Source: Zymomonas sp. (GTDB taxonomy: Bacteria; Pseudomonadota; Alphaproteobacteria; Sphingomonadales; Sphingomonadaceae). From it: a stretch of DNA of 14,402 nt. The translations under genes and the position numbers were made by a program. Shown here in pieces: positions 1-7,908 of this stretch; the stretch's first letter is position 1; the number at the start of each line of letters is the position of its first letter. Location of the stretch: positions 1 through 14,402 of the forward strand of contig NZ_JAIWON010000116.1 of the NCBI RefSeq assembly GCF_020216885.1, written 5' to 3'. The notes below the pieces were generated by a model, which was not told where the DNA came from, did not search any database, and saw only the letters and a list, made by a program, of their open reading frames with translations.

Positions 1-118
1 AATAAATTTAAAATATCTTGTATTTTGAATGATTTTTTAAACCAAAAGATTGGCTGTTTTTACAATTCACCCCCTATTAGACGATCAGTGTTATGGAAGT
101 CAGTTGTTTGGGAGGCTA

Positions 119-148
119 TTGTTATAGCTTTTAATCTAAAAATATAAA
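119..148 (+). promoter_or_regulatory. candidate sigma-70-like promoter (weak)
   Basis: TTGTTA at 119-124 matches 4 of 6 bases of the -35 consensus. TATAAA at 143-148 matches 5 of 6 of the -10, with an 18-base spacer. A start near 155 would leave a leader of about 550 bases before rsmH. In DNA this AT-rich such matches arise easily by chance, so this is only a candidate. Confidence 0.2.
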
Positions 149-587
149 AATGTTTATTTTCAATAACTTATTTAATGAAGCTCAAAAAATATCTCTTTTT
201 TTAAGAAAGTGGTTTTAATCCCACTTGTCGGTTTTATACGGCTATGATACCCCAAGAATAATAGTTAATAATTCCTTTCATTTAAATAATGATACTGATC
301 AGATAGGGTAAGGCGTTGTCGCATTTGGCTTTCTATTACAGAAAGAACAAAAGAAATTCTGTTTCCAACAGAATAAAATTACCTGCACCTGAATTTTATC
401 CAAGCCATTTAAAATATAACTTTGCAATTTGTAATAATAATGAAAAATTATGTAGCAATATATCATTTGGGTCTATTTTAATCCAAAAGTTAGTTCTGTC
501 GGGTAAAATTTATCATTCTATTTTTAAACAAAGGGATAATGAATCCGCCTTATTATTCTCATTCAATACATTCCAATTTATCGGCCA

Positions 588-623
588 AAAATTGAATAAA
601 TTTTTCAATTTTGTCTTTTTTTT
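588..623 (+). terminator. AT-rich hairpin followed by a T-tract (terminator-like)
   Basis: A perfect 9-bp inverted repeat (588-596, AAAATTGAA, with 604-612, TTCAATTTT) surrounds a 7-base loop. Three bases later come eight consecutive T (616-623). The shape is that of a Rho-independent terminator or attenuator on the + strand, but the stem has only one G-C pair, so it would be unstable. It lies about 80 bases before rsmH and could limit read-through from upstream or be chance in AT-rich DNA. Confidence 0.25.
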
Positions 624-641
624 CTTTTCTCGACTGATTTC

Positions 642-671
642 TTCTCAATTGATGACATTTATTTTTATAAA
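642..671 (+). promoter_or_regulatory. candidate proximal promoter for rsmH (weak)
   Basis: TTCTCA at 642-647 (4 of 6 to the -35 consensus) and TATAAA at 666-671 (5 of 6 to the -10) are separated by 18 bases. A start near 678 would give a leader of about 27 bases that still contains the rsmH ribosome binding site. The position is convenient, but the match is weak in AT-rich DNA. Confidence 0.2.
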
Positions 672-692
672 TTTTTGCAAGTTGGGTCGGAT

Positions 693-698
693 GGAAGG
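693..698 (+). promoter_or_regulatory. ribosome binding site of rsmH
   Basis: GGAAGG lies 6 bases before the ATG at 705. It decides the start: the same frame also opens at a TTG at 675, but that would put this Shine-Dalgarno inside the gene, and the extra residues do not resemble the start of the family. Confidence 0.7.
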
Positions 699-704
699 TT
701 CCTT

Positions 705-1703
705 ATGACATCTGACTCTTTTTCAGCCCCCCATATTCCAGTCCTTCTTGATGAAGTCATAGAGGCTTTATCGCCCGTTGAAGGCGGCATTTATATTGAT
801 GGCACTTTTGGTGCAGGGGGATATAGTCGCGCCATATTAGAAAAGGCTGATAATCAAGTAATCGCCTTTGATCGCGATCCTGATGCTATTCGCGAAGGGG
901 CAGCCTTGGTCGATAAATATAAAGGTCGGCTACGGTTAGTGAATGACTGTTTTTCTAATATCGGTCACCATCTTGATGCTTTGGGTATCGAGGCCGTTGA
1001 CGGAATGGTTTTCGATATTGGCGTTTCTTCCATGCAGATTGATCGCCCTGAACGTGGTTTTTCGATTCAGGCTGATGGCCCGTTAGATATGCGGATGGCT
1101 CAAGAGGGGCTGTCTGCCGAAGAATTCCTGAATAATGCACAGGAAAAAGACATTGCCGATGTCCTTTATCTGTATGGTGAAGAGCGTCAGTCCCGCCGTG
1201 TGGCACGAGCCATTGTCGCCGCGCGTCCTTTAACGACGACTTTTCAGTTGGCTAAGGTTATTCGCCAATCTTTGGGCTATCGTCCTTTTGATAAAAAAGA
1301 TCCGGCTGCCCATTGTTTTCAAGCCATTCGGATTCATCTGAATCGCGAATTAGACGAATTAAAAGACGGATTACAAACAGCCGAGCGTTTTTTAAAAACC
1401 AAAGGGTGTTTGGCGGTTGTTACTTTTCACAGCCTTGAAGACCGCATTGTAAAGCATTTCATGAGGGAACATTCGGGGCAGACGGGGCAGGTATCTCGTC
1501 ACCAGCCTTTGATCCCGCAACAAAATCCTGTTTTTTTCTCAAAACCCGCTCGCCCTGTGAGAGCTGGAGAGGCTGAACTTGCCCGTAATCCAAGAGCGCG
1601 TTCGGCTACTCTTCGGGCTGTCTATCGGACAGAAACGCCGTTTTCAGAAGATATTTCTCGACCTGATACCCATATCCCGCGTTTTCGGAGACAACCGGCA
1701 TGA
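705..1703 (+). CDS. rsmH: 16S rRNA (cytosine-1402-N4)-methyltransferase RsmH (MraW)
   Basis: S-adenosylmethionine-dependent enzyme that N4-methylates C1402 of 16S rRNA in the decoding centre of the small subunit; a regular member of dcw clusters. The 332-residue protein begins with the family's HIPVLLDEV segment. It has the glycine-rich AdoMet loop GTFGAGGYS at about 33-41, AFDRDP just after, FDIGVSSMQID, then RGFSIQADGPLDMRM, and near the C-terminus TFHSLEDRIVK. All are hallmarks of RsmH. The ATG at 705 was chosen over an upstream in-frame TTG because of the GGAAGG before it. One oddity: the stretch usually written HPATRTFQA reads DPAAHCFQA here (199-207). It is the first gene of the run and overlaps ftsL by four bases. 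Assignment is firm; the role in wall synthesis is by context only. Confidence 0.96.
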   Translation: MTSDSFSAPHIPVLLDEVIEALSPVEGGIYIDGTFGAGGYSRAILEKADNQVIAFDRDPDAIREGAALVDKYKGRLRLVNDCFSNIGHHLDALGIEAVDGMVFDIGVSSMQIDRPERGFSIQADGPLDMRMAQEGLSAEEFLNNAQEKDIADVLYLYGEERQSRRVARAIVAARPLTTTFQLAKVIRQSLGYRPFDKKDPAAHCFQAIRIHLNRELDELKDGLQTAERFLKTKGCLAVVTFHSLEDRIVKHFMREHSGQTGQVSRHQPLIPQQNPVFFSKPARPVRAGEAELARNPRARSATLRAVYRTETPFSEDISRPDTHIPRFRRQPA

Positions 1704-2290
1704 TAATCACAAAGCATTTTCGCTCTATTTGCTTGGTCGGGTTGTGCTGTATCGCAGCCCTGATCTGTTATATGATTACGCAGCGGGTTTCTCTGGAAAG
1801 ACGGGCGCTATTGCATACCGAGCGGGAAATCTTGAATCTACAGCAGACTATTCGCCATCTTCAGACCGAAAAGGATACCCTTGCCCGCTCAGGACAAATT
1901 GACCGCTGGAATGCCGAGGCTTTTGCGCTGGTTTCACCGAAAATAAACCAATTTGTTTCTGATGATGCCCAATTGGCAGCGCAAGATAATCAGGCCGATA
2001 GTGGCAATGCCAATATGTCGCCAAGCCGTGACAGTCAGGCTGGTTTCAGGCAGGCGAATTATGTGGTGCCTTCAGGACGCGGAAATCAACAATTTGCTGC
2101 GCCTTCATCCTATAAGTCAGAACCAGTGAAAAAAGTTCAATATAATCATTCTTCTGGTGCATCAGAAACGACATTGGCGCCGCCTGCTCCAGCACAGAAT
2201 ACTATCAAGAATGACAATAAGGGAATGACCAAACTGGCAGCCTTATCTCTTCCGAATAACCATTATAGCAAGATACAAGCTGTCCGGTGA
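1700..2290 (+). CDS. ftsL: FtsL-like cell division protein
   Basis: Small bitopic membrane protein placed where ftsL always sits, between rsmH and ftsI. FtsL forms a periplasmic coiled coil with FtsB and, with FtsQ, recruits and activates FtsW-FtsI at the septum. Seen here: a short basic cytoplasmic start, one membrane segment at about 9-27 (with four cysteines), a heptad-like charged helix at about 30-67, then a short segment IDRWNAEAFALVSPK (67-81), similar to the post-coil segment of alphaproteobacterial FtsL. From about residue 92 to 196 the protein is low complexity, rich in Q, N, S, P and A, making it much longer than the roughly 100-120 residues usual for FtsL. GGAG at 1687-1690 precedes the ATG, which overlaps the rsmH stop. 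FtsL is poorly conserved, so the name rests on topology and position more than on sequence. Confidence 0.8.
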   Translation: MIITKHFRSICLVGLCCIAALICYMITQRVSLERRALLHTEREILNLQQTIRHLQTEKDTLARSGQIDRWNAEAFALVSPKINQFVSDDAQLAAQDNQADSGNANMSPSRDSQAGFRQANYVVPSGRGNQQFAAPSSYKSEPVKKVQYNHSSGASETTLAPPAPAQNTIKNDNKGMTKLAALSLPNNHYSKIQAVR

Positions 2291-4002
2291 GCACCCGCAT
2301 TAAGTCTCAAAAAAAGAAAGCCTTATCATCTGTCGCTGATATTCTGACCACAAGCCATATCCGGCTTATGGTCTTGCTTATTCTTTTTTGCTGCGGCATT
2401 GCTGCGGTTATTGCTAAGCTTATATGGCTTATCTTTATTACCGGTTGGGGGGTAGAAGAGCGCCGCCATCCACCCGTTGCACCGTTGCAGGCGCGTGCCG
2501 ATATTGTTGATCGTAATGGTCGGACATTGGCACGCACGATTGATGTTTGGTCTATCGGGATACATCCGCGCACGTTACAGGCTAATCACATCAGCGACCC
2601 CGATATTCTGGCCGCTAATCTAGCTGCTTTGCTTCCTGAGCGGACGGCCGATGAATATCGGAAGATTTTACATTCCAATCGTAGCTTTGTTTTTTTGCGT
2701 CGCCATGCCTCGCCGGAATTAGTGCGCGCTTTGAATATGCTGGGTGAACCAGCCATTGATTTCTTGCATGAGCCTTCGCGATTATATCCAGAAGGTAACC
2801 TATGCGCCCATGTTATCGGCTGGATTGGTGAAGATGGCCATGGCCAATCCGGCATGGAATACAGTTTTGACAAGGAATTGACTGACCCCAAAAGACAGTC
2901 GGAGCCTTTGGCGCTTTCTATTGATATTCGGGTTCAGGCCGCCGTTGAAAAATCATTAGCTGCAGCCATGCAAAAATATAGCGCGGTGGGTGCCAGTGCT
3001 ATTGTTTTGGATGTCGATACTGGCGAAGTTTTAGCGATGGCATCCTTGCCCAATTTTAACCCGAATGATCGGAGTAGTTCTGATCCGACTGCTTTTGACA
3101 ACAAAGCGACGCTTTCTGTGTATGAATTGGGATCGACTTTTAAGCCTTTGACCATGGCAACCGCTATTCAAGATGGTGTCGTAACCTCTTTGGCAAAAAG
3201 GTATGATGCAACCGAGCCTTTGGCAGTGGGTCGTTTCCATATCCATGATGAACATGCCCAGAAAAGATGGCTGGATGTGCCTGAAACGCTTGTTCATTCT
3301 TCCAATATTGTGACTGCCCGTATTGCTGATGAATTGGGTCCCGAAAGAATGCAGGCGATGTTCCGAAATCTTAATTTCGATCATCGTCCAGCTATTGAAC
3401 TAGCCGCCAAAGGTCGTCCGATTTGGCCTGCTTTTTGGGCAAGAACAACAGTTATGACGACCGGATATGGTCATGGTATTGCAGTTACGCCTTTACATCT
3501 AACCAGTGCTTATGCCGCCATTGTGAATGGCGGTATTTGGCGACCGGCCACCTTGTTGAAGCGTAGTCCTGATTATCGTCCCGATGGCAGCCGCCAGATT
3601 ATTTCTGGTCAGACTAGTGCGACTATGCGGCGATTATTGCGCTTGATTGTAACAGATGGCACCGGACGCAAGGCCAATGTTGAAGGTTTTCGGGTCGGTG
3701 GCAAGACCGGAACGGCGGACAAAGCTGAAAAAGGTCGCTATAATCACGGTGCGCGTATTTCGACTTTTGCCGCCGTTTTCCCTATGGATACACCGCGTTA
3801 CGCTATTGTTGCTATGCTGGATAACCCGCAAGGGACGGCTGAAACGGGAGGTTATGCCACAGCCGGTATGGTAACGGCACCAATGGTCGGGGATATTGTT
3901 CAGCATATAGGCCCGTTGCTGGGCGTTATTCCTGATCCGAAACGTGATCTGGATCTTACCGATTTACGGGCTTTGTTATGGAAACCACCGGCGAAACAAT
4001 AA
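2287..4002 (+). CDS. ftsI: Peptidoglycan D,D-transpeptidase FtsI (PBP3)
   Basis: Division-specific class B penicillin-binding protein that crosslinks septal peptidoglycan in the periplasm as partner of FtsW. The 571-residue protein has a basic N-terminus, one membrane anchor at about 27-50, and a pedestal/dimerisation domain opening with ARADIVDRNG (69-78). The transpeptidase domain carries all three active-site motifs: SxxK as STFK with nucleophile Ser283 and Lys286, SxN as SSN at 338-340, and KTG at 473-475 followed by TA. No lipobox is seen. The start is GTG, overlapping the ftsL stop as GTGA. No good Shine-Dalgarno precedes it, so initiation probably depends on ribosomes finishing ftsL. 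The next in-frame ATG (2368) would remove the basic N-terminus and cut into the anchor. Length and motifs are normal for the family. Confidence 0.95.
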   Translation: MSTRIKSQKKKALSSVADILTTSHIRLMVLLILFCCGIAAVIAKLIWLIFITGWGVEERRHPPVAPLQARADIVDRNGRTLARTIDVWSIGIHPRTLQANHISDPDILAANLAALLPERTADEYRKILHSNRSFVFLRRHASPELVRALNMLGEPAIDFLHEPSRLYPEGNLCAHVIGWIGEDGHGQSGMEYSFDKELTDPKRQSEPLALSIDIRVQAAVEKSLAAAMQKYSAVGASAIVLDVDTGEVLAMASLPNFNPNDRSSSDPTAFDNKATLSVYELGSTFKPLTMATAIQDGVVTSLAKRYDATEPLAVGRFHIHDEHAQKRWLDVPETLVHSSNIVTARIADELGPERMQAMFRNLNFDHRPAIELAAKGRPIWPAFWARTTVMTTGYGHGIAVTPLHLTSAYAAIVNGGIWRPATLLKRSPDYRPDGSRQIISGQTSATMRRLLRLIVTDGTGRKANVEGFRVGGKTGTADKAEKGRYNHGARISTFAAVFPMDTPRYAIVAMLDNPQGTAETGGYATAGMVTAPMVGDIVQHIGPLLGVIPDPKRDLDLTDLRALLWKPPAKQ

Positions 4003-5462
4003 TGAGCGGCACAGAAAAAAAACTGGGATTTTTGGCCTCCGGTTACGGACTTAGCCCAAGAGAAAAAGACTATTCTGTTCTTGGTTTTGCGGTGGATAGC
4101 CGCAAGGTTGAGAAGGGTTTTGTTTTTGGTGCTTTTTCTGGAGCCAAAGTGAATGGCGAAGATTTTATAGAAAAGGCAATAACCGCCGGTGCCGTCGCCA
4201 TTGTTGCACGCCCCGAAGTCAAAGTTGAGGGTGCGGTTCATTTGGTAGCCGAAAATCCTCGATTGGCTTTTGCTGAAATCGCTGCCCGTTTTTATGCGCC
4301 TTTCCCGCCTGTTATGGCTGCGGTAACGGGCACAAATGGCAAAACATCGGTAGCGGAATTATGCCGTCAGCTTTGGACGATAGCGGGTCATAAAGCGGCA
4401 TCAATCGGGACTTTGGGCGTTATTACTGCGGAAAATAACTATTCGCTGGGAATGACAACGCCGGATGTCGTGACCTTTCTTTCCTGTTGTTCCGATTTAG
4501 CGCGTGCGGATATTTCTCATGTGATTTTTGAAGCCTCCAGCCACGGTCTTGACCAATATCGAAGTGATGGGGCGAAAGTGATTGCAGGCGCTTTTACCAG
4601 CTTTTCTCGCGATCATCTGGATTATCACGGGACAATGGAACGCTATCTTTCGGCCAAACTGCGTCTATTTGATGAGCGTATTGCCCCTGATGGTATAGCT
4701 GTCGTCTGGGCTGATGATCCGGCAGCTGAGACGGTTATTGCCCATGTCCAAAAACGCGGTTTAAAATTAATAGATATTGGAGAAAAAGCTGAGGCCATCC
4801 GCCTCGTTAATCGAGAGACTGATAGTCAGGGACAAACGATTACCCTCTTGATTCAGGGTGAAAACTATAAAATACGCCTGTCTTTGATCGGTGGGTATCA
4901 GCTATCCAATGCTTTGGTAGCAGCCGGACTGGTTCTGGCCACGGGCGGTGGCATCAAGCAGACGATGGCGGCTCTCTCTTTACTAAAACCTGTTAGAGGC
5001 CGATTGGAAAGAGCAATCCAAAGCCAAAATGGTGCGGAAGTTTATGTCGATTATGCCCATACGCCTGATGGTTTGAGAGCTGCGATTGAAGCTTTGAGGC
5101 CTCATACTGAAGGACGTCTTTGGGTTGTTTTTGGGGCAGGCGGCGATCGAGACAAAGGCAAAAGGCCGGAAATGGGTAAGATTGCCGCAAGTCTTGCCGA
5201 TCACGTTATTGTAACCGACGATAATCCTCGTGGTGAGGATGCTGCGACTATCCGAAAAGAAGTTCTGGTAGGAGCGCCTTTGGCAGAAGAAATCGGTGGA
5301 CGGAAAGATGCTATTTTTTCTGCTATCAAGCGAGCCGAAAAGGGCGACATTGTCTTGATCGCGGGAAAAGGGCATGAGCAAGGCCAGATTATCGGCCGTG
5401 GAGAGACTATGCGGGTTCTACCTTTTGATGATGTGACTGTCGCCAAAGAGGCTGTATTATGA
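4002..5462 (+). CDS. murE: UDP-MurNAc-L-Ala-D-Glu:meso-diaminopimelate ligase MurE
   Basis: Cytoplasmic ATP-dependent Mur ligase adding the third residue of the stem peptide. From this start it has 486 residues. The ATP loop is GTNGKTS at 110-116. The lysine expected to be carbamylated is Lys219 in SAKLRLF. The C-terminal domain has YVDYAHTPD, then DNPR at 407-410, the signature associated with meso-diaminopimelate rather than lysine, and GKGHEQGQ near the end. An in-frame ATG at 3978 would add eight residues and overlap ftsI by 25 bases. I prefer 4002 because it forms TAATG with the ftsI stop, in line with the other junctions, and the extra residues look unrelated to the family. Neither start has a strong Shine-Dalgarno, so the start is less certain than the function. 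Confidence 0.94.
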   Translation: MSGTEKKLGFLASGYGLSPREKDYSVLGFAVDSRKVEKGFVFGAFSGAKVNGEDFIEKAITAGAVAIVARPEVKVEGAVHLVAENPRLAFAEIAARFYAPFPPVMAAVTGTNGKTSVAELCRQLWTIAGHKAASIGTLGVITAENNYSLGMTTPDVVTFLSCCSDLARADISHVIFEASSHGLDQYRSDGAKVIAGAFTSFSRDHLDYHGTMERYLSAKLRLFDERIAPDGIAVVWADDPAAETVIAHVQKRGLKLIDIGEKAEAIRLVNRETDSQGQTITLLIQGENYKIRLSLIGGYQLSNALVAAGLVLATGGGIKQTMAALSLLKPVRGRLERAIQSQNGAEVYVDYAHTPDGLRAAIEALRPHTEGRLWVVFGAGGDRDKGKRPEMGKIAASLADHVIVTDDNPRGEDAATIRKEVLVGAPLAEEIGGRKDAIFSAIKRAEKGDIVLIAGKGHEQGQIIGRGETMRVLPFDDVTVAKEAVL

Positions 5463-6850
5463 AGGCTTTATGGCAATCCGAAGCTATTGCGCAGGCTGTA
5501 AACGGTAAGGCTTCGGCTGATTTTTCTGTTCGGAATGTTGCCTTTGATTCCCGCGAAATTCAAAAGGGTGATTTGTTCTTTGCTTTAAAAGGCACGGAAT
5601 CTGATGGACATAACTATGTCGAGGCAGCTTTCAAAAGGGAGGCTGCGGGAGCGGTGGTTATGTCGCCGGTGCCTTATCCTCATATTCTTGTTGATGACAG
5701 TTATCAGGCTTTGAAAGATTTGGCGGTTGCATCCAGAAAACGCAACCATGGTAAAATTATCGGCATCACCGGATCAGTCGGGAAAACCAGTACCAAAGAA
5801 TCTTTGCGTCTTGCCTTAGAAAGAATGGCACCGGAGAAAGTCCATTATTCGTTAAAAAGTTATAACAACCATGTCGGTGTCCCTTTGAGCCTTGCCCGTA
5901 TGCCGGAAAAAAGTCTTTTCGGTATTTTTGAAATGGGTATGAATCATGCGGGAGAATTATCTGATCTGACCGAGATGGTTCGGCCTGATGTTGCCTTGAT
6001 AACAGCGATTGCACCGGCACATGCTGCTTTTTTTGCAGATGAAACCGCCATTGCCGAGGCTAAAAGCGAGATATTTAAAGGTCTATCATCGGGGGGGATC
6101 GCTATTATCCCTCATGATTCCCCCTATCGTGATTTGTTGGCAGCTAAAGCCCAAGAGAAAAAGGCTGAAATTCGTAGTTTCGGTTTTGGCGAAGGGGCAA
6201 CCATCCGTGCCCAGAATATCGTTCGCGAGGCAGATGGGCGTGTGCTTGTAACGGCCTCTATTCGTAATCGCCAACTTGTCTTTTCTCTGGCGATGACTGC
6301 CGAGCATTGGATTTCAAATGCGATGGCTGTTTTAGCGGTGGTGGATGCTGTTGGTGGTGATTTAACCTTAGCCAGTTTGGCCTTGGGTGATATTACCGGT
6401 TTCCAAGGTAGAGGACAGCGTTTTGAGATCCCTGTTGGAGATGGATGCGCTACTGTTATTGACGAAAGCTATAATGCCAACCCAGCATCAATGGCGGCAA
6501 CAATCAAGGCTTTGGAAAATGAGCCAAAAGACAAAAGACGTATCGTCTTATTGGGCGACATGCTGGAATTAGGTCAAAATTCTGCCGCTTATCATCGAGC
6601 ATTGGCAGACCCTTTATCCCATGCAGAAGTAGATCATGTTTTATTGGTCGGGCAGGAAATGGCCGCTTTGGAAGAAAGTCTTGCCGGTAAGCTCCTGTGT
6701 GATCGAATAGAAAAGGCCGATCAGGCAGAAGCGCTTTTGTCTGGGATATTGAAAGCCGATGATATTTTGTTGGTTAAAGGGTCGAATAGTCTGGGATTAT
6801 CCGCGGTGGTTTCGTCTCTTTCGAAAAAGGGCTGTGCATGTTCTATCTGA
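5459..6850 (+). CDS. murF: UDP-MurNAc-tripeptide:D-alanyl-D-alanine ligase MurF
   Basis: Last cytoplasmic Mur ligase: joins the D-Ala-D-Ala dipeptide (made by Ddl) to UDP-MurNAc-tripeptide using ATP. The 463 residues show a MurE/MurF-type N-terminal domain with [15 protein letters not shown], the MurF form of the ATP loop GSVGKTS (105-111), [14 protein letters not shown], a likely carbamylated lysine Lys202 in EAKSEIF, and the C-terminal-domain motif DESYNANP (335-342), which is highly typical of MurF. AAAGAGG at 5445-5451 lies seven bases before the ATG, which overlaps the murE stop as ATGA. The 3' end runs 13 bases into mraY. Nothing in length or motifs is unusual. Confidence 0.95.
   Translation: MKALWQSEAIAQAVNGKASADFSVRNVAFDSREIQKGDLFFALKGTESDGHNYVEAAFKREAAGAVVMSPVPYPHILVDDSYQALKDLAVASRKRNHGKIIGITGSVGKTSTKESLRLALERMAPEKVHYSLKSYNNHVGVPLSLARMPEKSLFGIFEMGMNHAGELSDLTEMVRPDVALITAIAPAHAAFFADETAIAEAKSEIFKGLSSGGIAIIPHDSPYRDLLAAKAQEKKAEIRSFGFGEGATIRAQNIVREADGRVLVTASIRNRQLVFSLAMTAEHWISNAMAVLAVVDAVGGDLTLASLALGDITGFQGRGQRFEIPVGDGCATVIDESYNANPASMAATIKALENEPKDKRRIVLLGDMLELGQNSAAYHRALADPLSHAEVDHVLLVGQEMAALEESLAGKLLCDRIEKADQAEALLSGILKADDILLVKGSNSLGLSAVVSSLSKKGCACSI
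6827..6831 (+). promoter_or_regulatory. ribosome binding site of mraY inside murF
   Basis: AAGGG lies six bases before the mraY ATG at 6838, within the last codons of murF. It supports the 13-base overlap start, since the frame has no better-placed ATG close to the murF stop. Confidence 0.6.
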
Positions 6851-7908
6851 TTGCCTCGGCGGAAGGCTTTTCCCGATTATTTAATCTGATCCGTTATATT
6901 ACTTTTAGAACAGGGGCGGCGGCTATCACCGCCTTGTTAATCGGATTGATTTTTGGCCCGCGTTTTATTGGCTGGATGCGTATTCACCAGCATAAAGGGC
7001 AACCTATCCGTGATGATGGCCCGAAAACACATCTGGCGAAGGCCGGCACCCCGACGATGGGCGGGCTAATGATTTTGATTGCGGTCTCTATCTCGCTCTT
7101 TCTATGGATGGATTTTGCCAATCCCTATGTTTGGGCTTGTATCGCGGTGATGTTGGGCTTTGGTGTGATCGGATTTATCGACGATTATGACAAAGTAACC
7201 CAAAATTCGACACGGGGTGTTTCAGGTAAAGTCCGGCTTTTATGGGAATTCGGGATTGCCTTTTTTGCCTGTTATCTGATTTTGAAAGACGGCAATACCC
7301 AGCTCTATCTGCCTTTTTATAATGGCCCTGTGATTGACCTTGGTTGGTTTTATTATCCCTTTGCGGCTTTTGTCATTGTTGGCACCGCCAATTCTGTCAA
7401 TCTGACAGATGGTCTTGATGGTCTGGCAACGATGCCGGTGATTATTGCCAGTCTCGCCTTTTTCGTTATCAGTTATGTCGTTGGTAATGCCGTTTTTGCG
7501 CATTATCTCGGTATTCCTCATGTCCCCGGAGCCGGAGAGTTAACGATTTTGACGGGAGCGATTATCGGGGCGGGTTTTGCTTTTCTGTGGTTTAATGCAC
7601 CGCCTGCAGCCATCTTTATGGGTGATACGGGGAGCCTTGCTTTAGGAGGGTGCCTTGGCACGATTGCGGTTGCGACCCATCATGAAATCGTTTTGGGGAT
7701 TGTTGGTGGTCTTTTCGTCGCAGAAGCCCTGTCGGTGATTATTCAAGTCGGTTTTTACAAGCGTTTTAAACGGCGCGTATTCCGTATGGCACCGCTGCAC
7801 CATCATTTTGAACAACTGGGTTGGTCAGAGCCGACCGTGGTGATCCGTTTTTGGATTATCAGTTTTGCTCTGGCTTTGCTTGGTCTAGCAACGTTGAAGT
7901 TAAGATGA
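6838..7908 (+). CDS. mraY: Phospho-N-acetylmuramoyl-pentapeptide transferase MraY
   Basis: Integral inner-membrane enzyme that transfers phospho-MurNAc-pentapeptide from UDP to undecaprenyl phosphate, giving lipid I. The 356-residue protein is hydrophobic throughout, consistent with about ten membrane helices. Family motifs appear in order: KAGTPTMGG near 65, the Mg-binding pair Asp115-Asp116 in [19 protein letters not shown] near 185, [14 protein letters not shown] with Asp263, and the histidine cluster LHHHFE with His321-His323. All residues expected for catalysis are present. Its start overlaps murF by 13 bases, the longest overlap in the window, and its stop overlaps the murD start as ATGA. 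The identification is firm. Confidence 0.97.
   Translation: MFYLIASAEGFSRLFNLIRYITFRTGAAAITALLIGLIFGPRFIGWMRIHQHKGQPIRDDGPKTHLAKAGTPTMGGLMILIAVSISLFLWMDFANPYVWACIAVMLGFGVIGFIDDYDKVTQNSTRGVSGKVRLLWEFGIAFFACYLILKDGNTQLYLPFYNGPVIDLGWFYYPFAAFVIVGTANSVNLTDGLDGLATMPVIIASLAFFVISYVVGNAVFAHYLGIPHVPGAGELTILTGAIIGAGFAFLWFNAPPAAIFMGDTGSLALGGCLGTIAVATHHEIVLGIVGGLFVAEALSVIIQVGFYKRFKRRVFRMAPLHHHFEQLGWSEPTVVIRFWIISFALALLGLATLKLR

Larger units (their letters stand above)
1..704. other. AT-rich non-coding region upstream of rsmH
   Basis: I see no gene I can support in this stretch. It is much more AT-rich than the genes that follow: a hand count over 361-660 gives about 26% GC. Every frame but one is broken often by stops; the exception is open from 307 to 708. 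No tRNA-like or rRNA-like structure was recognised. There is no MraZ-like reading frame and no cluster of spaced TGGG repeats of the kind MraZ binds. A 6-bp inverted repeat (207-212 with 221-226) is too weak to call. The stretch probably holds the promoter and 5' leader of the dcw operon, but its length and exact signals cannot be fixed from sequence alone. Confidence 0.75.

Noticed and set aside
207..226. Inverted repeat AAGTGG / CCACTT as a terminator of an upstream gene
   Set aside because: Six pairs only, an 8-base loop and no T-tract following on either strand.
243..248. TATGAT as a -10 promoter element
   Set aside because: The nearest TTG-type -35 (225-230) is only 12 bases away, too short for a sigma-70-like promoter.
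675..704. TTG at 675 as the rsmH start
   Set aside because: It would place the GGAAGG site inside the gene, and the ten extra residues do not match the family; ATG at 705 fits better.
316..708. 130-residue open frame starting with TTG as a protein-coding gene before rsmH
   Set aside because: Flat GC over codon positions with position 1 lowest, TTG start with a badly spaced purine-rich site, phenylalanine- and asparagine-rich product typical of translated AT-rich DNA, and no motif of MraZ or any family I know. Kept only as a finding.
3031..3384. Minus-strand open frame of 117 codons opposite ftsI, and similar antisense frames elsewhere
   Set aside because: They lie opposite strongly conserved coding sequence with intact catalytic motifs and have no recognisable product of their own.
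7821..7904. Upstream start for murD inside mraY
   Set aside because: It adds 28 residues unlike MurD and would need a long overlap with the conserved end of mraY; the ATG at 7905 forms the usual ATGA junction.
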